From Bacillota bacterium (GTDB taxonomy: Bacteria; Bacillota; Clostridia; Oscillospirales; Acutalibacteraceae), in contig JAETPP010000003.1 of NCBI GenBank assembly GCA_021771115.1, forward strand, positions 1-56,789: a stretch of DNA of 56,789 nucleotides, in the 5' to 3' direction. The notes under the pieces are model-generated. The model was not told the DNA's origin and searched no databases. It saw nothing but the letters and a program-made list of their open reading frames with translations. This document shows, piece by piece, positions 1 to 10,475 of this stretch (positions within the stretch are counted from its first letter, which is position 1; each line of letters starts with the position of its first letter). Made by a program: the position numbers and the translations under genes.

Positions 1-2
1 CG

Positions 3-980
3 GTGGACGAAGAGGAAAGAACGCTGACCGCGTACCAGAAGCAGACCTATGACAGAGTGTGGGGCGGTATCATGCAGGACAGTCTGGATTCTCTGGTGGC
101 TTCGGAGAGCTTTCAGGAGGCTGAGTCGGAAATACAGGCCAAAATGCTGAAAAACCTCTACCAGTATGCGGATGCAAAAGCGAAAGCGGTATTGTATGAC
201 GATTTTTCACTGGACAAGCGGTTCCAAAAAGCGGACAAGGTCAAGGAAGCCGGTGGAACAGCTGCTGAGTGGGCGGCGTGGACGGCGGAAAGCTCCGGTA
301 TGAAGGCGGAGGAGAAATATACTTTGCTGGCCGAGAAGGATTTTTCGGACGAAGTAAAGAAAGCTATGGTCGGAAACGAGATCGGCACGGAGCTGAAAAC
401 GGAATCCGGGGAAGACTCTCAGTATGCCAAAATGCTGAAGCTGCTAGAAAGCGGAATGGATATGGACGATTACCTTTTGCTGAAGGCGCAGGGGTCCGGA
501 GCTGTGGACAAGTATGTGAAGTACGGCGAGAAGGAGCGAGGGATATCCTTCGAAAAGTACAGCACCCTGAAGGACAACAATGCTCTTGACGAATTCGACA
601 AGCTTTCCGGCGCCGGCGTAAATGCCACCAACGCTTACGACACCGCGCTGGCTTTGGAAGGCCTGGGAGATGATCCTGCTACCGTGGAAAAGTACATGGC
701 TATCGCAGAAATGCCATATCAGGAAGAGGTCAAGGAACAGGCTTTGGAAGCAATCATGAGCGACAGCGCATATGAAAAATACCAGAAGGCAAGGAAAAGC
801 GGAATAGATACTTACAGGTATTGCAAATTCCTGAGGGATACCGGGGAGTATTCCGGGGATGGAAAGCAGGAAAAGGTGTGGGCTTATATCAACGCACTGC
901 CTTTGTCTTCCGCGCAGAAGGACGCGCTGCATTTGAGTATGTACAAAGAAAGCTCTTTGAAAAAAGCGCCGTGGCACTGA
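3..980 (+). CDS. C-terminal part of a hypothetical protein, possibly a large phage/prophage structural protein (truncated by window edge)
   Basis: Open frame from the window edge to a stop at 980. Charged helical composition with a segment (TAYQKQTYDRVWGGIMQDSLDSLVASESFQEAESEIQAKMLKNLYQYADAKAKA) resembling repeats in large Firmicutes phage proteins; weak family call. Confidence 0.5.
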   Translation: MDEEERTLTAYQKQTYDRVWGGIMQDSLDSLVASESFQEAESEIQAKMLKNLYQYADAKAKAVLYDDFSLDKRFQKADKVKEAGGTAAEWAAWTAESSGMKAEEKYTLLAEKDFSDEVKKAMVGNEIGTELKTESGEDSQYAKMLKLLESGMDMDDYLLLKAQGSGAVDKYVKYGEKERGISFEKYSTLKDNNALDEFDKLSGAGVNATNAYDTALALEGLGDDPATVEKYMAIAEMPYQEEVKEQALEAIMSDSAYEKYQKARKSGIDTYRYCKFLRDTGEYSGDGKQEKVWAYINALPLSSAQKDALHLSMYKESSLKKAPWH

Positions 981-985
981 TGGGA

Positions 986-1023
986 GAACCCGGGGAGAAT
1001 TGATCTCCCCGGGTTCGGTTTTT
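986..1023 (+). terminator. Rho-independent terminator
   Basis: GAACCCGGGGAGAattgatCTCCCCGGGTTC followed by ggTTTTTT, just after the stop at 980. Confidence 0.85.
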
Positions 1024-1135
1024 TGGCTCGAAAAAATTGAACACTTGGTTGAACACTTTGTGTTCAAAAGTGCATTTTGACCTTGAAATTTTCATTTCGT
1101 AAAACGGGATTACGTTTCAAAAATGGCAGAAAGAA

Positions 1136-1175
1136 AGCGCCTTCTCACGGTTTTTCCCATGAGAAGGCACTTTCT
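1136..1175 (-). terminator. Probable terminator of tRNA-Leu
   Basis: Inverted repeat GCCTTCTCA...TGAGAAGGC immediately 3' of the tRNA on the minus strand. Confidence 0.5.
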
Positions 1176-1179
1176 GATT

Positions 1180-1263
1180 TGGTGCGCGAGACGGGACTTG
1201 AACCCGTACGTCGTAGACACACGCACCTCAAACGTGCCTGTCTGCCAGTTCCAGCACTCGCGC
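1180..1263 (-). tRNA. tRNA-Leu (anticodon GAG), CCA encoded
   Basis: Minus strand GCGCGAGTGCTGGAACTGGCAGAC...CACGT-TTGAGGT-GCGTG...GGGTTCAAGTCCC...CTCGCGCACCA; acceptor, anticodon, variable and T arms fold. Confidence 0.93.
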
Positions 1264-1359
1264 ATAACCAACGCTGAAAATTATACCATCTGCCCTGCTT
1301 ATTGTCAAGGGAGAATTTTGCTGGATCGGGCAATTCTTTTTTGCCGGTTTGCTTACATT

Positions 1360-2007
1360 TCAGCACTGGGAAAGGAAAAATTCAAAGAGAACGCGCCCGT
1401 CCACCGTATCCTTTCTTGCGTTCCGGAAGGCCATTCGCTCCGGGTGCCACTGCACGGCGTAGATCTTTTTAGAAGGGAGCTCCATTGCCTCTATCACGCC
1501 GTCGTCGGCCCGTGCGGCAACGGCAAATCCGGCGGCGGGCTCAGCCGCTGCCTGATGGTGGGCGCTGTTTACCGAAAAGCGTTCTCCATATAAGGGGAAG
1601 AGAAAACCGCCGGGAGAGGCTGTGACCGGGTGCACCTTATCGCCGGTGGCTTCTTCCCATTTGTGGGCGTCCGCCGTGGGAATATCCTGGATCAAACTGC
1701 CGCCAAAGGCCACGTTGAGGATCTGCAGCCCCTTACAGATTCCCAGGATCGGGCGCTCTGTTTTACGGAAATCCCGTACCAGCTGAAGCTCTTTTTGGTC
1801 TCTTTCCCTGTCAATGCCCCGGCTTCCCAGGTTTTCCGCACCGTAGAGAGCGGGGTCGACATCGGCTCCTCCCGGCAGCAAAAGCGCGCCACAGTCTTCG
1901 GCGTGTTGGAGATTTTCCGAAAAAATCCCGGCAGCCCCGCAAAAGCTCAAGGCCTCCGCGTAATTCCTGTAAATTTCCCGATCCCCACAGACAAAAATTT
2001 TTTTCAT
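1360..2007 (-). CDS. Gamma-glutamyl-gamma-aminobutyrate hydrolase-like class I glutamine amidotransferase (peptidase C26)
   Basis: LLLPGGADVDPALYG, ILGICKGLQILNVAFGGSLIQDI (nucleophile Cys in GICKG) and AVQWHPE motifs. Confidence 0.88.
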   Translation of the reverse strand: MKKIFVCGDREIYRNYAEALSFCGAAGIFSENLQHAEDCGALLLPGGADVDPALYGAENLGSRGIDRERDQKELQLVRDFRKTERPILGICKGLQILNVAFGGSLIQDIPTADAHKWEEATGDKVHPVTASPGGFLFPLYGERFSVNSAHHQAAAEPAAGFAVAARADDGVIEAMELPSKKIYAVQWHPERMAFRNARKDTVDGRVLFEFFLSQC

Positions 2008-2127
2008 AGAATGACTCCTCCCGATAGGATAAGCTGTTGCTTGATAAAAACTTGAAGCTTTCGTTTATGATGAATATGCGGAGTTTGGTTAGAATAGGCA
2101 AAGAGAAGAAAAAAGGGGGAGAAGGAA

Positions 2128-2859
2128 ATGAAACAAACAGAACAAAAGGCTCCCAAAATAGAATTCGCGTCCGGCGCGGTGATCCTTTTTTCGATTTTTC
2201 TGAGCCTTTTTATCAATTATCTGGGAATCTTAAATACGCGGGAAGCCATCCAAACAGCGGCAGGTGTTCAGCAGGGAGCGAAGGAATATACGCAGCTGTC
2301 AGACCCCCTGCTTGTGTTGGTAAACAACCAAATCCCACTGCCGGAAAGCTGGGTCGTAACGCCCAAGATGATCGATGATGAGCAGGTGGACCTGCGGGCC
2401 TATCAGGATCTTTCCGAGATGTTTGCGGCCGCCGCCGAGGACGATGTGTGGTTTTGGGTAGTATCCGGCTATCGCAGCGTGGAGCAGCAGGAGATCGTTT
2501 TGGAGCGGGCGATCCGAGAAAACATGGAAAACGGACTTTCCCGGGAAGAAGCGGAGCAGGACGCCCTGCGCACAGTTGCCCGCCCCGGCTACAGCGAGCA
2601 CCATACCGGGCTGGCTGTGGATCTGAACGACGTCAGCGATGAGTTTGAAGAGAGCAAGGCCTACAGGTGGCTTTCTGTCCACGCTGCGGAATACGGCTTT
2701 GTGCAGCGCTATCAAAAAAGTAAAACCGCCTTTACCGGAATCGACCGGGAAAGCTGGCATTACCGATATGTGGGGAAAAAGCACGCGAAAGAAATGAAAC
2801 GGCTGAATTTTTGCCTGGAGGAATATGTGGAATATCTGAAAAACCAGGGGAACTCTTAA
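2128..2859 (+). CDS. D-alanyl-D-alanine carboxypeptidase, VanY family
   Basis: SGYRSVEQQ...ARPGYSEHHTGLAVDLNDVS and ESWHYRYVG motifs of the VanY/DacB metallopeptidase family; N-terminal TM segment. Confidence 0.9.
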   Translation: MKQTEQKAPKIEFASGAVILFSIFLSLFINYLGILNTREAIQTAAGVQQGAKEYTQLSDPLLVLVNNQIPLPESWVVTPKMIDDEQVDLRAYQDLSEMFAAAAEDDVWFWVVSGYRSVEQQEIVLERAIRENMENGLSREEAEQDALRTVARPGYSEHHTGLAVDLNDVSDEFEESKAYRWLSVHAAEYGFVQRYQKSKTAFTGIDRESWHYRYVGKKHAKEMKRLNFCLEEYVEYLKNQGNS

Positions 2860-2959
2860 ATGCCATGTGCCTTTTTTCTATTTTATCACATTCTTTCAGG
2901 CCTTTGGCAGGGGAAAAGCACAAATTTGCCGGATGAATCAGAGAAAACGCAGTTTCCTA

Positions 2960-2989
2960 TTGCGAAAAGAAACAGGTTTGCTATATAAT
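2960..2989 (+). promoter_or_regulatory. Putative sigma-A promoter of gltX
   Basis: TTGCGA-N18-TATAAT upstream of the ATG at 3023. Confidence 0.6.
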
Positions 2990-3022
2990 AGGATATGATT
3001 TTTTGCGAAAGAGGGAAAACCT

Positions 3023-4468
3023 ATGGCTTCAGTTCGGACAAGATTTGCGCCCAGCCCCACGGGTTTTATGCATGTGGGAAATTTACGCACGGCTTTGTAT
3101 GAATATCTGGTGGCAAAGTCGCAGGGCGGGCAATTCGTTTTGCGGATCGAGGATACGGACCGGGAACGCCTGGTGGAAGGCGCGGAGGACGTGATCTATA
3201 ACACTTTAAAGCAGGTGGGGCTCCTGCACGATGAAGGCCCGGATATCGGCGGTGAATTCGGCCCCTATGTCCAAAGCCAAAGAAAAGAGCTGTACCGCCC
3301 TTACGCGGAGCAGCTGGTAAAAGAGGGGAAAGCCTACTACTGCTTCTGCTCCAAGGAGCGGCTGGAGTCCCTTCACGATGAAAACGGCCTCGGCGGCTAT
3401 GACAGGCACTGCCGGGAGCTGCCCGCAGAAGAGGTACAGCGCCTTTTGGACGCGGGCACGCCCCACGTGATCCGCCAGAAAGTGCCGCTTACCGGCTCCA
3501 CTACCTTTCAGGACGCGGTGTTCGGGGAAATCACCATTGAAAACAAAGAGATCGAGGATCAAATCCTCTTAAAGGCGGACGGCTATCCCACCTATAATTT
3601 CGCCAATGTGATCGACGATCATCTGATGCACATTACCCATGTGGTGCGGGGAAGCGAGTATCTGACCTCTACGCCCAAATACAATCTGCTGTACGAGGCC
3701 TTCGGCTGGGAGATCCCCACCTATATCCACCTGCCCCTGATCATGGGCAGAAACGAGGACGGCAGTGTGTCGAAGCTTTCCAAGCGCCATGGCTCCACCA
3801 GCTTTGAAGGGCTGGTAGAGGAGGGCTATCTTCCCGCCGTGATCACAAACTATATTGCCCTGCTGGGCTGGTGCCCCAAGGATAACCAGGAGATTTTTTC
3901 TCTGGAGGAGCTGACAAAGAGCTTTTCCGTGGAGGGAATCAGCAAATCTCCGGCGGTATTTGATTATGATAAGCTGGCCTGGTTCAACGGCGAATACATT
4001 AAGGCCATGGGGGAAGCGGAATTCCTTTCCCATGCGATGCCTTACTACCGGGAGGTGTTCGGGGAGCAGGAGAAGCCCTGGGAGGTTCTCCACTCCATTT
4101 TGCAGGCCCGCATCACAAAATTCCAGGAGATTCCCGCGCTCTTGGCCTTTTTCAAGGAGCTGCCGGAATACCCGGTGGAGTTCTTCACCAATAAGAAAAG
4201 CAAAACAGATTCGGAAAATTCTCCGCAAATGCTCCGGGCGGCCATCGAGGTGCTGGAGCAGCTCCCGAATTGGGAGCTTACCGCGATCCACGACAGCCTG
4301 ATCGGCCTGGCGGAGCGTCTGGAAGTGAAAAACGGCACGCTGCTGTGGCCGGTACGGATCGCGGCGGCAGGCACCCTTGTCACACCGGGCGGCGCCATGG
4401 AGATCCTGACCCTTTTGGGAAAGGAAGAGGCCCTGCGCAGACTGAAAGCGGGACTTGAAAAGTTTTAG
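3023..4468 (+). CDS. gltX: Glutamyl-tRNA synthetase
   Basis: PSPTGFMHVGNLRTALYEYL (HIGH-like) and SKLSKRHGSTS (KMSKS-like); full-length 481 aa. Confidence 0.96.
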   Translation: MASVRTRFAPSPTGFMHVGNLRTALYEYLVAKSQGGQFVLRIEDTDRERLVEGAEDVIYNTLKQVGLLHDEGPDIGGEFGPYVQSQRKELYRPYAEQLVKEGKAYYCFCSKERLESLHDENGLGGYDRHCRELPAEEVQRLLDAGTPHVIRQKVPLTGSTTFQDAVFGEITIENKEIEDQILLKADGYPTYNFANVIDDHLMHITHVVRGSEYLTSTPKYNLLYEAFGWEIPTYIHLPLIMGRNEDGSVSKLSKRHGSTSFEGLVEEGYLPAVITNYIALLGWCPKDNQEIFSLEELTKSFSVEGISKSPAVFDYDKLAWFNGEYIKAMGEAEFLSHAMPYYREVFGEQEKPWEVLHSILQARITKFQEIPALLAFFKELPEYPVEFFTNKKSKTDSENSPQMLRAAIEVLEQLPNWELTAIHDSLIGLAERLEVKNGTLLWPVRIAAAGTLVTPGGAMEILTLLGKEEALRRLKAGLEKF

Positions 4469-4500
4469 GGGAATTCTCCTGTCAGAAAAGAGGGAAAACA

Positions 4501-6189
<1,689 letters not shown>

Positions 6190-6228
6190 GAAGATCCGGC
6201 AATTTAAATTGAGATAAGAAATACCCTG

Positions 6229-6262
6229 AAATGACAGCGGGAGACTTTCCGCTGTCATTTTA
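6229..6262 (+). terminator. Rho-independent terminator of glnS
   Basis: AATGACAGCGG-gagacttt-CCGCTGTCATT followed by TTATTTAT. Confidence 0.8.
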
Positions 6263-6271
6263 TTTATCCGA

Positions 6272-6305
6272 ATTGTCACCAAATTATATCAGCAGGGTTG
6301 ACAAT
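6272..6305 (+). promoter_or_regulatory. BirA-type operator overlapping the birA-bioY promoter
   Basis: Inverted repeat TTGTCACCa-N14-GGTTGACAA matching the Firmicutes BirA operator pattern; the right arm contains the -35 TTGACA (6298-6303), with TATCCT at 6321-6326 after a 17-bp spacer. Confidence 0.75.
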
Positions 6306-6361
6306 ACGCTTTCGCTATGGTATCCTCTGGAAAAGAAAAGCGGAGAGCTGGGGGGAGAAGC

Positions 6362-7378
6362 TTGGAGTTTTTGAGCATGGTATTGGAGCTTTTGAGAGAA
6401 AGCGGCGGCCCTTTATCGGGAGAAGAAATGGCGAAAAAGCTGCATGTCAGCCGGAACGCCGTGTGGAAGGCCGTGAAAAAGCTGAAGGAAGCCGGCTATG
6501 AAATACAGGCCCGCACCAATCTGGGGTATGAGCTCCTTTCGGAAAGCGACGCCCTTCTTTCCGAAAATGTTTGCAGCCATTTATCCGGCGCGGCCCGGCA
6601 TACTTTTATTGAGGTGCGGGAGGCTGTCACCTCCACCAACACGGTTCTGAAGGAAATTGCGGAGCAGGGCGGGAAAGAAGGCCATGTGCTGATCGCCGAA
6701 CGGCAGACGGCGGGCAAGGGGAGGCTGGGGCGCTCCTTTGCTTCTCCCCGGGGGACCGGGCTTTATATGAGCATTTTGCTGCGGCCCCGGTTTTCCGCGG
6801 AAGAATCTCTTTCCATTACCACCGCGGCGGCGGTAGCGGTAGCGGAAGCGGTGGAAAAGGTAACAGGCCGCAGGGCGATGATCAAATGGGTCAATGATGT
6901 GTATCTGGACGGCTACAAGATCTGCGGGATTCTGACGGAGGCGTCCATCGATTTTGAAACAAACGGACTGCACTACGCGGTGCTGGGGATCGGCGTCAAT
7001 ATCCGGGAGCCGGAGGGTGGTTTTCCGGAGGAACTGAAGGAGATCGCCGGGGCGATCTATCGGGAAGCGCCGCCGCCCGGAGTCAGGGCGGCTCTTGCCG
7101 CGGAAATCCTGAACAGCTTTTTCGGCTTTTACGAAAGCTTAGAGAAGCGCCCCTTTTTACCGGAATACAGAAGCCGCTCTCTGCTCACGGGCAAAGCGAT
7201 CCGTTTTGTCTGCGGCAACAAGAAGTTTTCCGGCACGGTACAGGGGATAGACGAGGAAGCCCGGCTTCTTGTTTCTCTGGAGAATGGGGAACAGGCGGCC
7301 TTTGGGGCGGGAGAAGTGGCAATCGATAAGGATTTTTTAGACAGCCTGCGAAGCAAGCAGGAGAAGGGAATGGGATAA
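6362..7378 (+). CDS. birA: Bifunctional biotin--[acetyl-CoA-carboxylase] ligase / biotin operon repressor
   Basis: N-terminal winged helix (LSGEEMAKKLHVSRNAVWKAVKKLKEAGYEI) plus ligase motifs (STNTVLKE, AERQTAGKGRLGRSF, IKWVNDVY). TTG start at 6362 chosen because the ORF-track start (6317) lies inside the promoter and a GGGGGGAG SD precedes the TTG. Confidence 0.92.
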   Translation: MEFLSMVLELLRESGGPLSGEEMAKKLHVSRNAVWKAVKKLKEAGYEIQARTNLGYELLSESDALLSENVCSHLSGAARHTFIEVREAVTSTNTVLKEIAEQGGKEGHVLIAERQTAGKGRLGRSFASPRGTGLYMSILLRPRFSAEESLSITTAAAVAVAEAVEKVTGRRAMIKWVNDVYLDGYKICGILTEASIDFETNGLHYAVLGIGVNIREPEGGFPEELKEIAGAIYREAPPPGVRAALAAEILNSFFGFYESLEKRPFLPEYRSRSLLTGKAIRFVCGNKKFSGTVQGIDEEARLLVSLENGEQAAFGAGEVAIDKDFLDSLRSKQEKGMG

Positions 7379-7381
7379 ATC

Positions 7382-7933
7382 ATGAAAATGGAGCATCAAA
7401 CGAAACTGCAAAAAACTGTGATGACCGGGGTGTTTGCCGCTTTGCTGGCAGTGCTTTCTCAGATTTCTTTTCCTCTGCCCTCCGGAATACCGGTGACCCT
7501 GCAAACCTTTGCCGTTGCTTTGTGCGGCTTTGTGCTGGGCGCGAAGCTTGGCACCCTGTCCGTTGTGGTTTATCTTGCCATCGGCGCGGTAGGCGTGCCG
7601 GTATTTGCCGGCTTCAGCGGCGGGGTTGGAGCTTTCGCCGGTTTGGCGGGAGGCTACTTGTGGGGATTTTTGTTTATGGCTTTCCTCTGCGGGCTGGGAG
7701 CAAGCCGTTCAAAGCGTGTTCTCGCGATCATTTTGGGGATCGCCGGGCTGAGTATATGCCATCTGTGCGGTGCGGTCCAGTTTGCGCTGCTCTCCGCCAT
7801 TTCTCCCTGGCAGGCTTTCCTGTTGGCCTCCGCGCCCTATCTTTTGAAGGACGTGATTTCCGTGGCAGCGGCTTACCTTGCGGCTCAGGCGATCGTGTAC
7901 AGTTTGAAAAAAGCAAGGTTGGTGAGGGAATGA
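7382..7933 (+). CDS. bioY: Biotin transporter, BioY family (ECF S component)
   Basis: BioY-type sequence (ISFPLPSGIPVTLQTFAVALCGFVLGAKLGTLSVVVYLAIGAVGVPVFAGFSGGVGAFAG LAGGYLWGF); immediately downstream of birA. Confidence 0.93.
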   Translation: MKMEHQTKLQKTVMTGVFAALLAVLSQISFPLPSGIPVTLQTFAVALCGFVLGAKLGTLSVVVYLAIGAVGVPVFAGFSGGVGAFAGLAGGYLWGFLFMAFLCGLGASRSKRVLAIILGIAGLSICHLCGAVQFALLSAISPWQAFLLASAPYLLKDVISVAAAYLAAQAIVYSLKKARLVRE

Positions 7934-8331
7934 GACTGCGGGGGCATCACTTATTCTGCACCGCTTTGTTTTCCGGGCACGGCTACAGTGAGACCTTTAC
8001 CGAAAAAATGACGCATCTTACGAAGCAGCTGCGGGCAGGGGAAAAGCTGACTGTCATAGTTGGAGCCGACGAGGTTTGCGCCGCCTGTCCCAATAGAACA
8101 TCGGAAGGCGGCTGCGCGCTGAGCAGTGAGGATGTGGAAAAAAGAGATCGGGCGGCATTGCGGGTCCTGCGGCTGGCTCCCGCCGAGGAATTGACTTGGG
8201 AAGAGGCAAAAAGCCGTCTTTCCCGGCTGACAGAGCAGGAGTTTCAAGCAGTATGCGGCGGCTGCCGTTGGCAGGAGGAGGGGCTGTGCAGCCTTTTTCT
8301 GCTTCGGCAGGCGGTAAGCAATGAAAATTGA
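7930..8331 (+). CDS. DUF1284-type Cys-rich protein
   Basis: ATGA overlap with the bioY stop. MRLRGHHLFCTALFSGHGYSETF...VCAACPNRTSEGGC...CGGCRWQEEGLC is the C-terminal part of ORF 7522..8331. Confidence 0.8.
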   Translation: MRLRGHHLFCTALFSGHGYSETFTEKMTHLTKQLRAGEKLTVIVGADEVCAACPNRTSEGGCALSSEDVEKRDRAALRVLRLAPAEELTWEEAKSRLSRLTEQEFQAVCGGCRWQEEGLCSLFLLRQAVSNEN

Positions 8332-8341
8332 CCAACGAAAA

Positions 8342-8378
8342 AGCCCAGCCCTTTACGAAAAAGGACTTGGGCCCTTTG
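8342..8378. terminator. Bidirectional terminator-like hairpin between convergent genes
   Basis: GCCCAgccCTTT...AAAGGacTTGGGC between the DUF1284 stop and the convergent DUF212 gene. Confidence 0.6.
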
Positions 8379-8389
8379 CTTTAAATGTG

Positions 8390-8863
8390 CTATAAAAAGA
8401 AATGGGCGATCACAGCAATGGCAAAACCAAGGGCTGCGCCGCAGGCCACTTCGATCCGCCGGTGGCCCAAAGATTCGTTTAAGCGGGGGATCATATCCTG
8501 CAGCGCCTTTTTATCTATTTCTCCGTCGCTCTGCTCCAGATATTCCACAATGTGGTTGATGGCCTTGGCGTGAAGCCCGGCAGCCCAGCGAACACCGGTA
8601 GCGTCGTACATCACGATCAGGGCCAAAACGAAAGCAAGGGCAAAAACGGGGGAATCAAAGCCATACTGATAGTAAGCCGTTAAAAGCACAGCGCAGGTGA
8701 CAGCGGAGTGAGAGCTGGGCATTCCTCCGGCCCCCGCCAGGCGGCGGCGGTCGAACTGTTTGTGCTTCAAAGCGTCCAGCAGCGTTTTGATCAGCTGCGC
8801 GCTGAGCCATGCCGCAACACTGACATTGATTAACGGATTGGAGAGCAGGAAATTGAGATTCAT
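8390..8863 (-). CDS. Divergent PAP2 family protein (DUF212/YuiD-like)
   Basis: AGGMPSSHSAVTCAVLLTAYYQYGFDSPVFALAFVLALIVMYDATGVRWAAGLHA is diagnostic for this family. Confidence 0.9.
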   Translation of the reverse strand: MNLNFLLSNPLINVSVAAWLSAQLIKTLLDALKHKQFDRRRLAGAGGMPSSHSAVTCAVLLTAYYQYGFDSPVFALAFVLALIVMYDATGVRWAAGLHAKAINHIVEYLEQSDGEIDKKALQDMIPRLNESLGHRRIEVACGAALGFAIAVIAHFFL

Positions 8864-8976
8864 GAGGGTTCCTTTTCCTAAGGTGTATTCTTAGCTCTAT
8901 GATATCCGGTTCCGCCTTCTCTGTCAACTGGCTCGCTTGCAATCCCAGGGAATTTATGCTAAAATGAAGCAGTTTT

Positions 8977-9639
8977 TTGGAGAAAGGAGCAGGCGCTATG
9001 AGCACAGGAAAAAGAAACTACAGCAAAGAACTGGAAACGCTTCTGCAGGAGATCGAAAAAAGCGGCAAGCGCCCCTCTTTACTGCTTCATGTGTGCTGCG
9101 CACCCTGTTCCAGCTATGTGCTGGAATACCTTTCCCGCTATTTTTCCATTTTCATTCTTTATTATAACCCCAACATCAGCCCACAGGCGGAATATGAAAA
9201 GCGAAGGGCGGAATTGGAGCGGCTGCTTTCCGCTATGCCTTTGGAAGGCCCTGTAACGCTGCTGCCCTGCGATTACGAGGGAGAAAAGTTTTTGGAGGCG
9301 GCGAAAGGCTTGGAGCAAGCGCCGGAGGGCGGCGAGCGGTGTACCAAATGCTTTCGGCTCCGTCTGCGGCGGGCGGCGGAAGAGGCAAAGCTTCGGGGCT
9401 TTGAGTATTTTACGACCACTCTTTCCATCAGCCCGCTGAAAAACGCTGAGCTCTTAAACAGGCTCGGAGAAGAGATCGGAAAGGAAACCGGCGTGGCGCA
9501 TCTGCCTGCCGATTTCAAAAAGAAAGAGGGTTATAAGCGTTCCATAGAGCTTTCCAGGGAATACTCTCTGTATCGTCAGAATTACTGTGGCTGTGTTTTT
9601 TCCAAAGCACAGCGGGAAAAGGCAGGAAAGGAAGGATAA
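8977..9639 (+). CDS. queH: Epoxyqueuosine reductase, QueH family
   Basis: LLLHVCCAPCSSYVLEYL, YYNPNISPQAEYEKR, GERCTKCFRLRL and YCGCVFSKAQRE, as in the DUF208/QueH family. Confidence 0.9.
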   Translation: MEKGAGAMSTGKRNYSKELETLLQEIEKSGKRPSLLLHVCCAPCSSYVLEYLSRYFSIFILYYNPNISPQAEYEKRRAELERLLSAMPLEGPVTLLPCDYEGEKFLEAAKGLEQAPEGGERCTKCFRLRLRRAAEEAKLRGFEYFTTTLSISPLKNAELLNRLGEEIGKETGVAHLPADFKKKEGYKRSIELSREYSLYRQNYCGCVFSKAQREKAGKEG

Positions 9640-9641
9640 GC

Positions 9642-10475
9642 TTGTCTGTTACGCATCATGGGATCGTCTATCGCGCTGCGGATACCCACGCCCATATTTA
9701 TCCCGGAAAGATCGCGGAGAAGGCCACCGCCTCTGTGGGCGACTTTTATCATGTGGATATGCTGAATGTAGGCTTGCCCCATGTGCTGGCACAGCGGGGC
9801 GGCGCTGCCGGGATCGATCGTTTTCTCGTTTGCTCTGTGGCCACAAAGGTGGAGCAGGTGCGGTCTATCAATGAGTTCATTGAAAAAAAGTGCGGGGAAT
9901 ACCCGCAGTTTACCGGCCTTGCCGCCTGGCATCAGGAGGTGAGGGACATGGAAGCGGAGCTTGACGATATTCAAAGCAGAGGCTTAAAGGGGATCAAGCT
10001 GCACCCGGATTTTCAGAAATTTTTTATTGACGATGAAAACATGCTTCCTTTTTACGAGGAAGCAAACCGGCGGGGCCTTCCCATCCTGTTTCATATGGGA
10101 GACAACCGCACGGATTTTTCTTCTCCCCGCAGGCTGATGAACGTGCTGGAAAAGCTGCCGGAGCTCACCTGCATTGCCGCACATTTCGGCGGATATACGG
10201 AATGGGAGGAGGCCCGCAGAGTGCTGAAGGGAACAAACGTATTTGTTGATACCTCCAGCTCACTGTTTGCCCTTACAAAGGAGCAGGCCCGCAAATGCAT
10301 TGAGCATTTCGGTGTGGAACACACCATGTTTGGAACAGATTTTCCCATGTGGGACCCAAAAGAGGAAGTGGAACGCTTCTTTGCCCTGGAGCTGAGCGAA
10401 GAGGAGAACCGCCGCATTCTTTATGATAATTTTGCCCGGCTGTTCCACGTGGAAGCGGATGAGAAAAATGGATAA
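9642..10475 (+). CDS. Amidohydrolase family protein (TIM-barrel metal-dependent hydrolase)
   Basis: ADTHAHIYPGKIAEKA (metal-binding HxH), GIKLHPDFQKF, CIAAHFGG and MFGTDFPMWDPKEEV motifs. Start uncertain (non-ATG at 9642). Confidence 0.85.
   Translation: MSVTHHGIVYRAADTHAHIYPGKIAEKATASVGDFYHVDMLNVGLPHVLAQRGGAAGIDRFLVCSVATKVEQVRSINEFIEKKCGEYPQFTGLAAWHQEVRDMEAELDDIQSRGLKGIKLHPDFQKFFIDDENMLPFYEEANRRGLPILFHMGDNRTDFSSPRRLMNVLEKLPELTCIAAHFGGYTEWEEARRVLKGTNVFVDTSSSLFALTKEQARKCIEHFGVEHTMFGTDFPMWDPKEEVERFFALELSEEENRRILYDNFARLFHVEADEKNG

Noticed and set aside
1123-1593. 156-aa plus ORF containing RRDLNPYVVDTRTSNVPVCQFQHS
   Set aside because: Translation across antisense tRNA-Leu; spurious.
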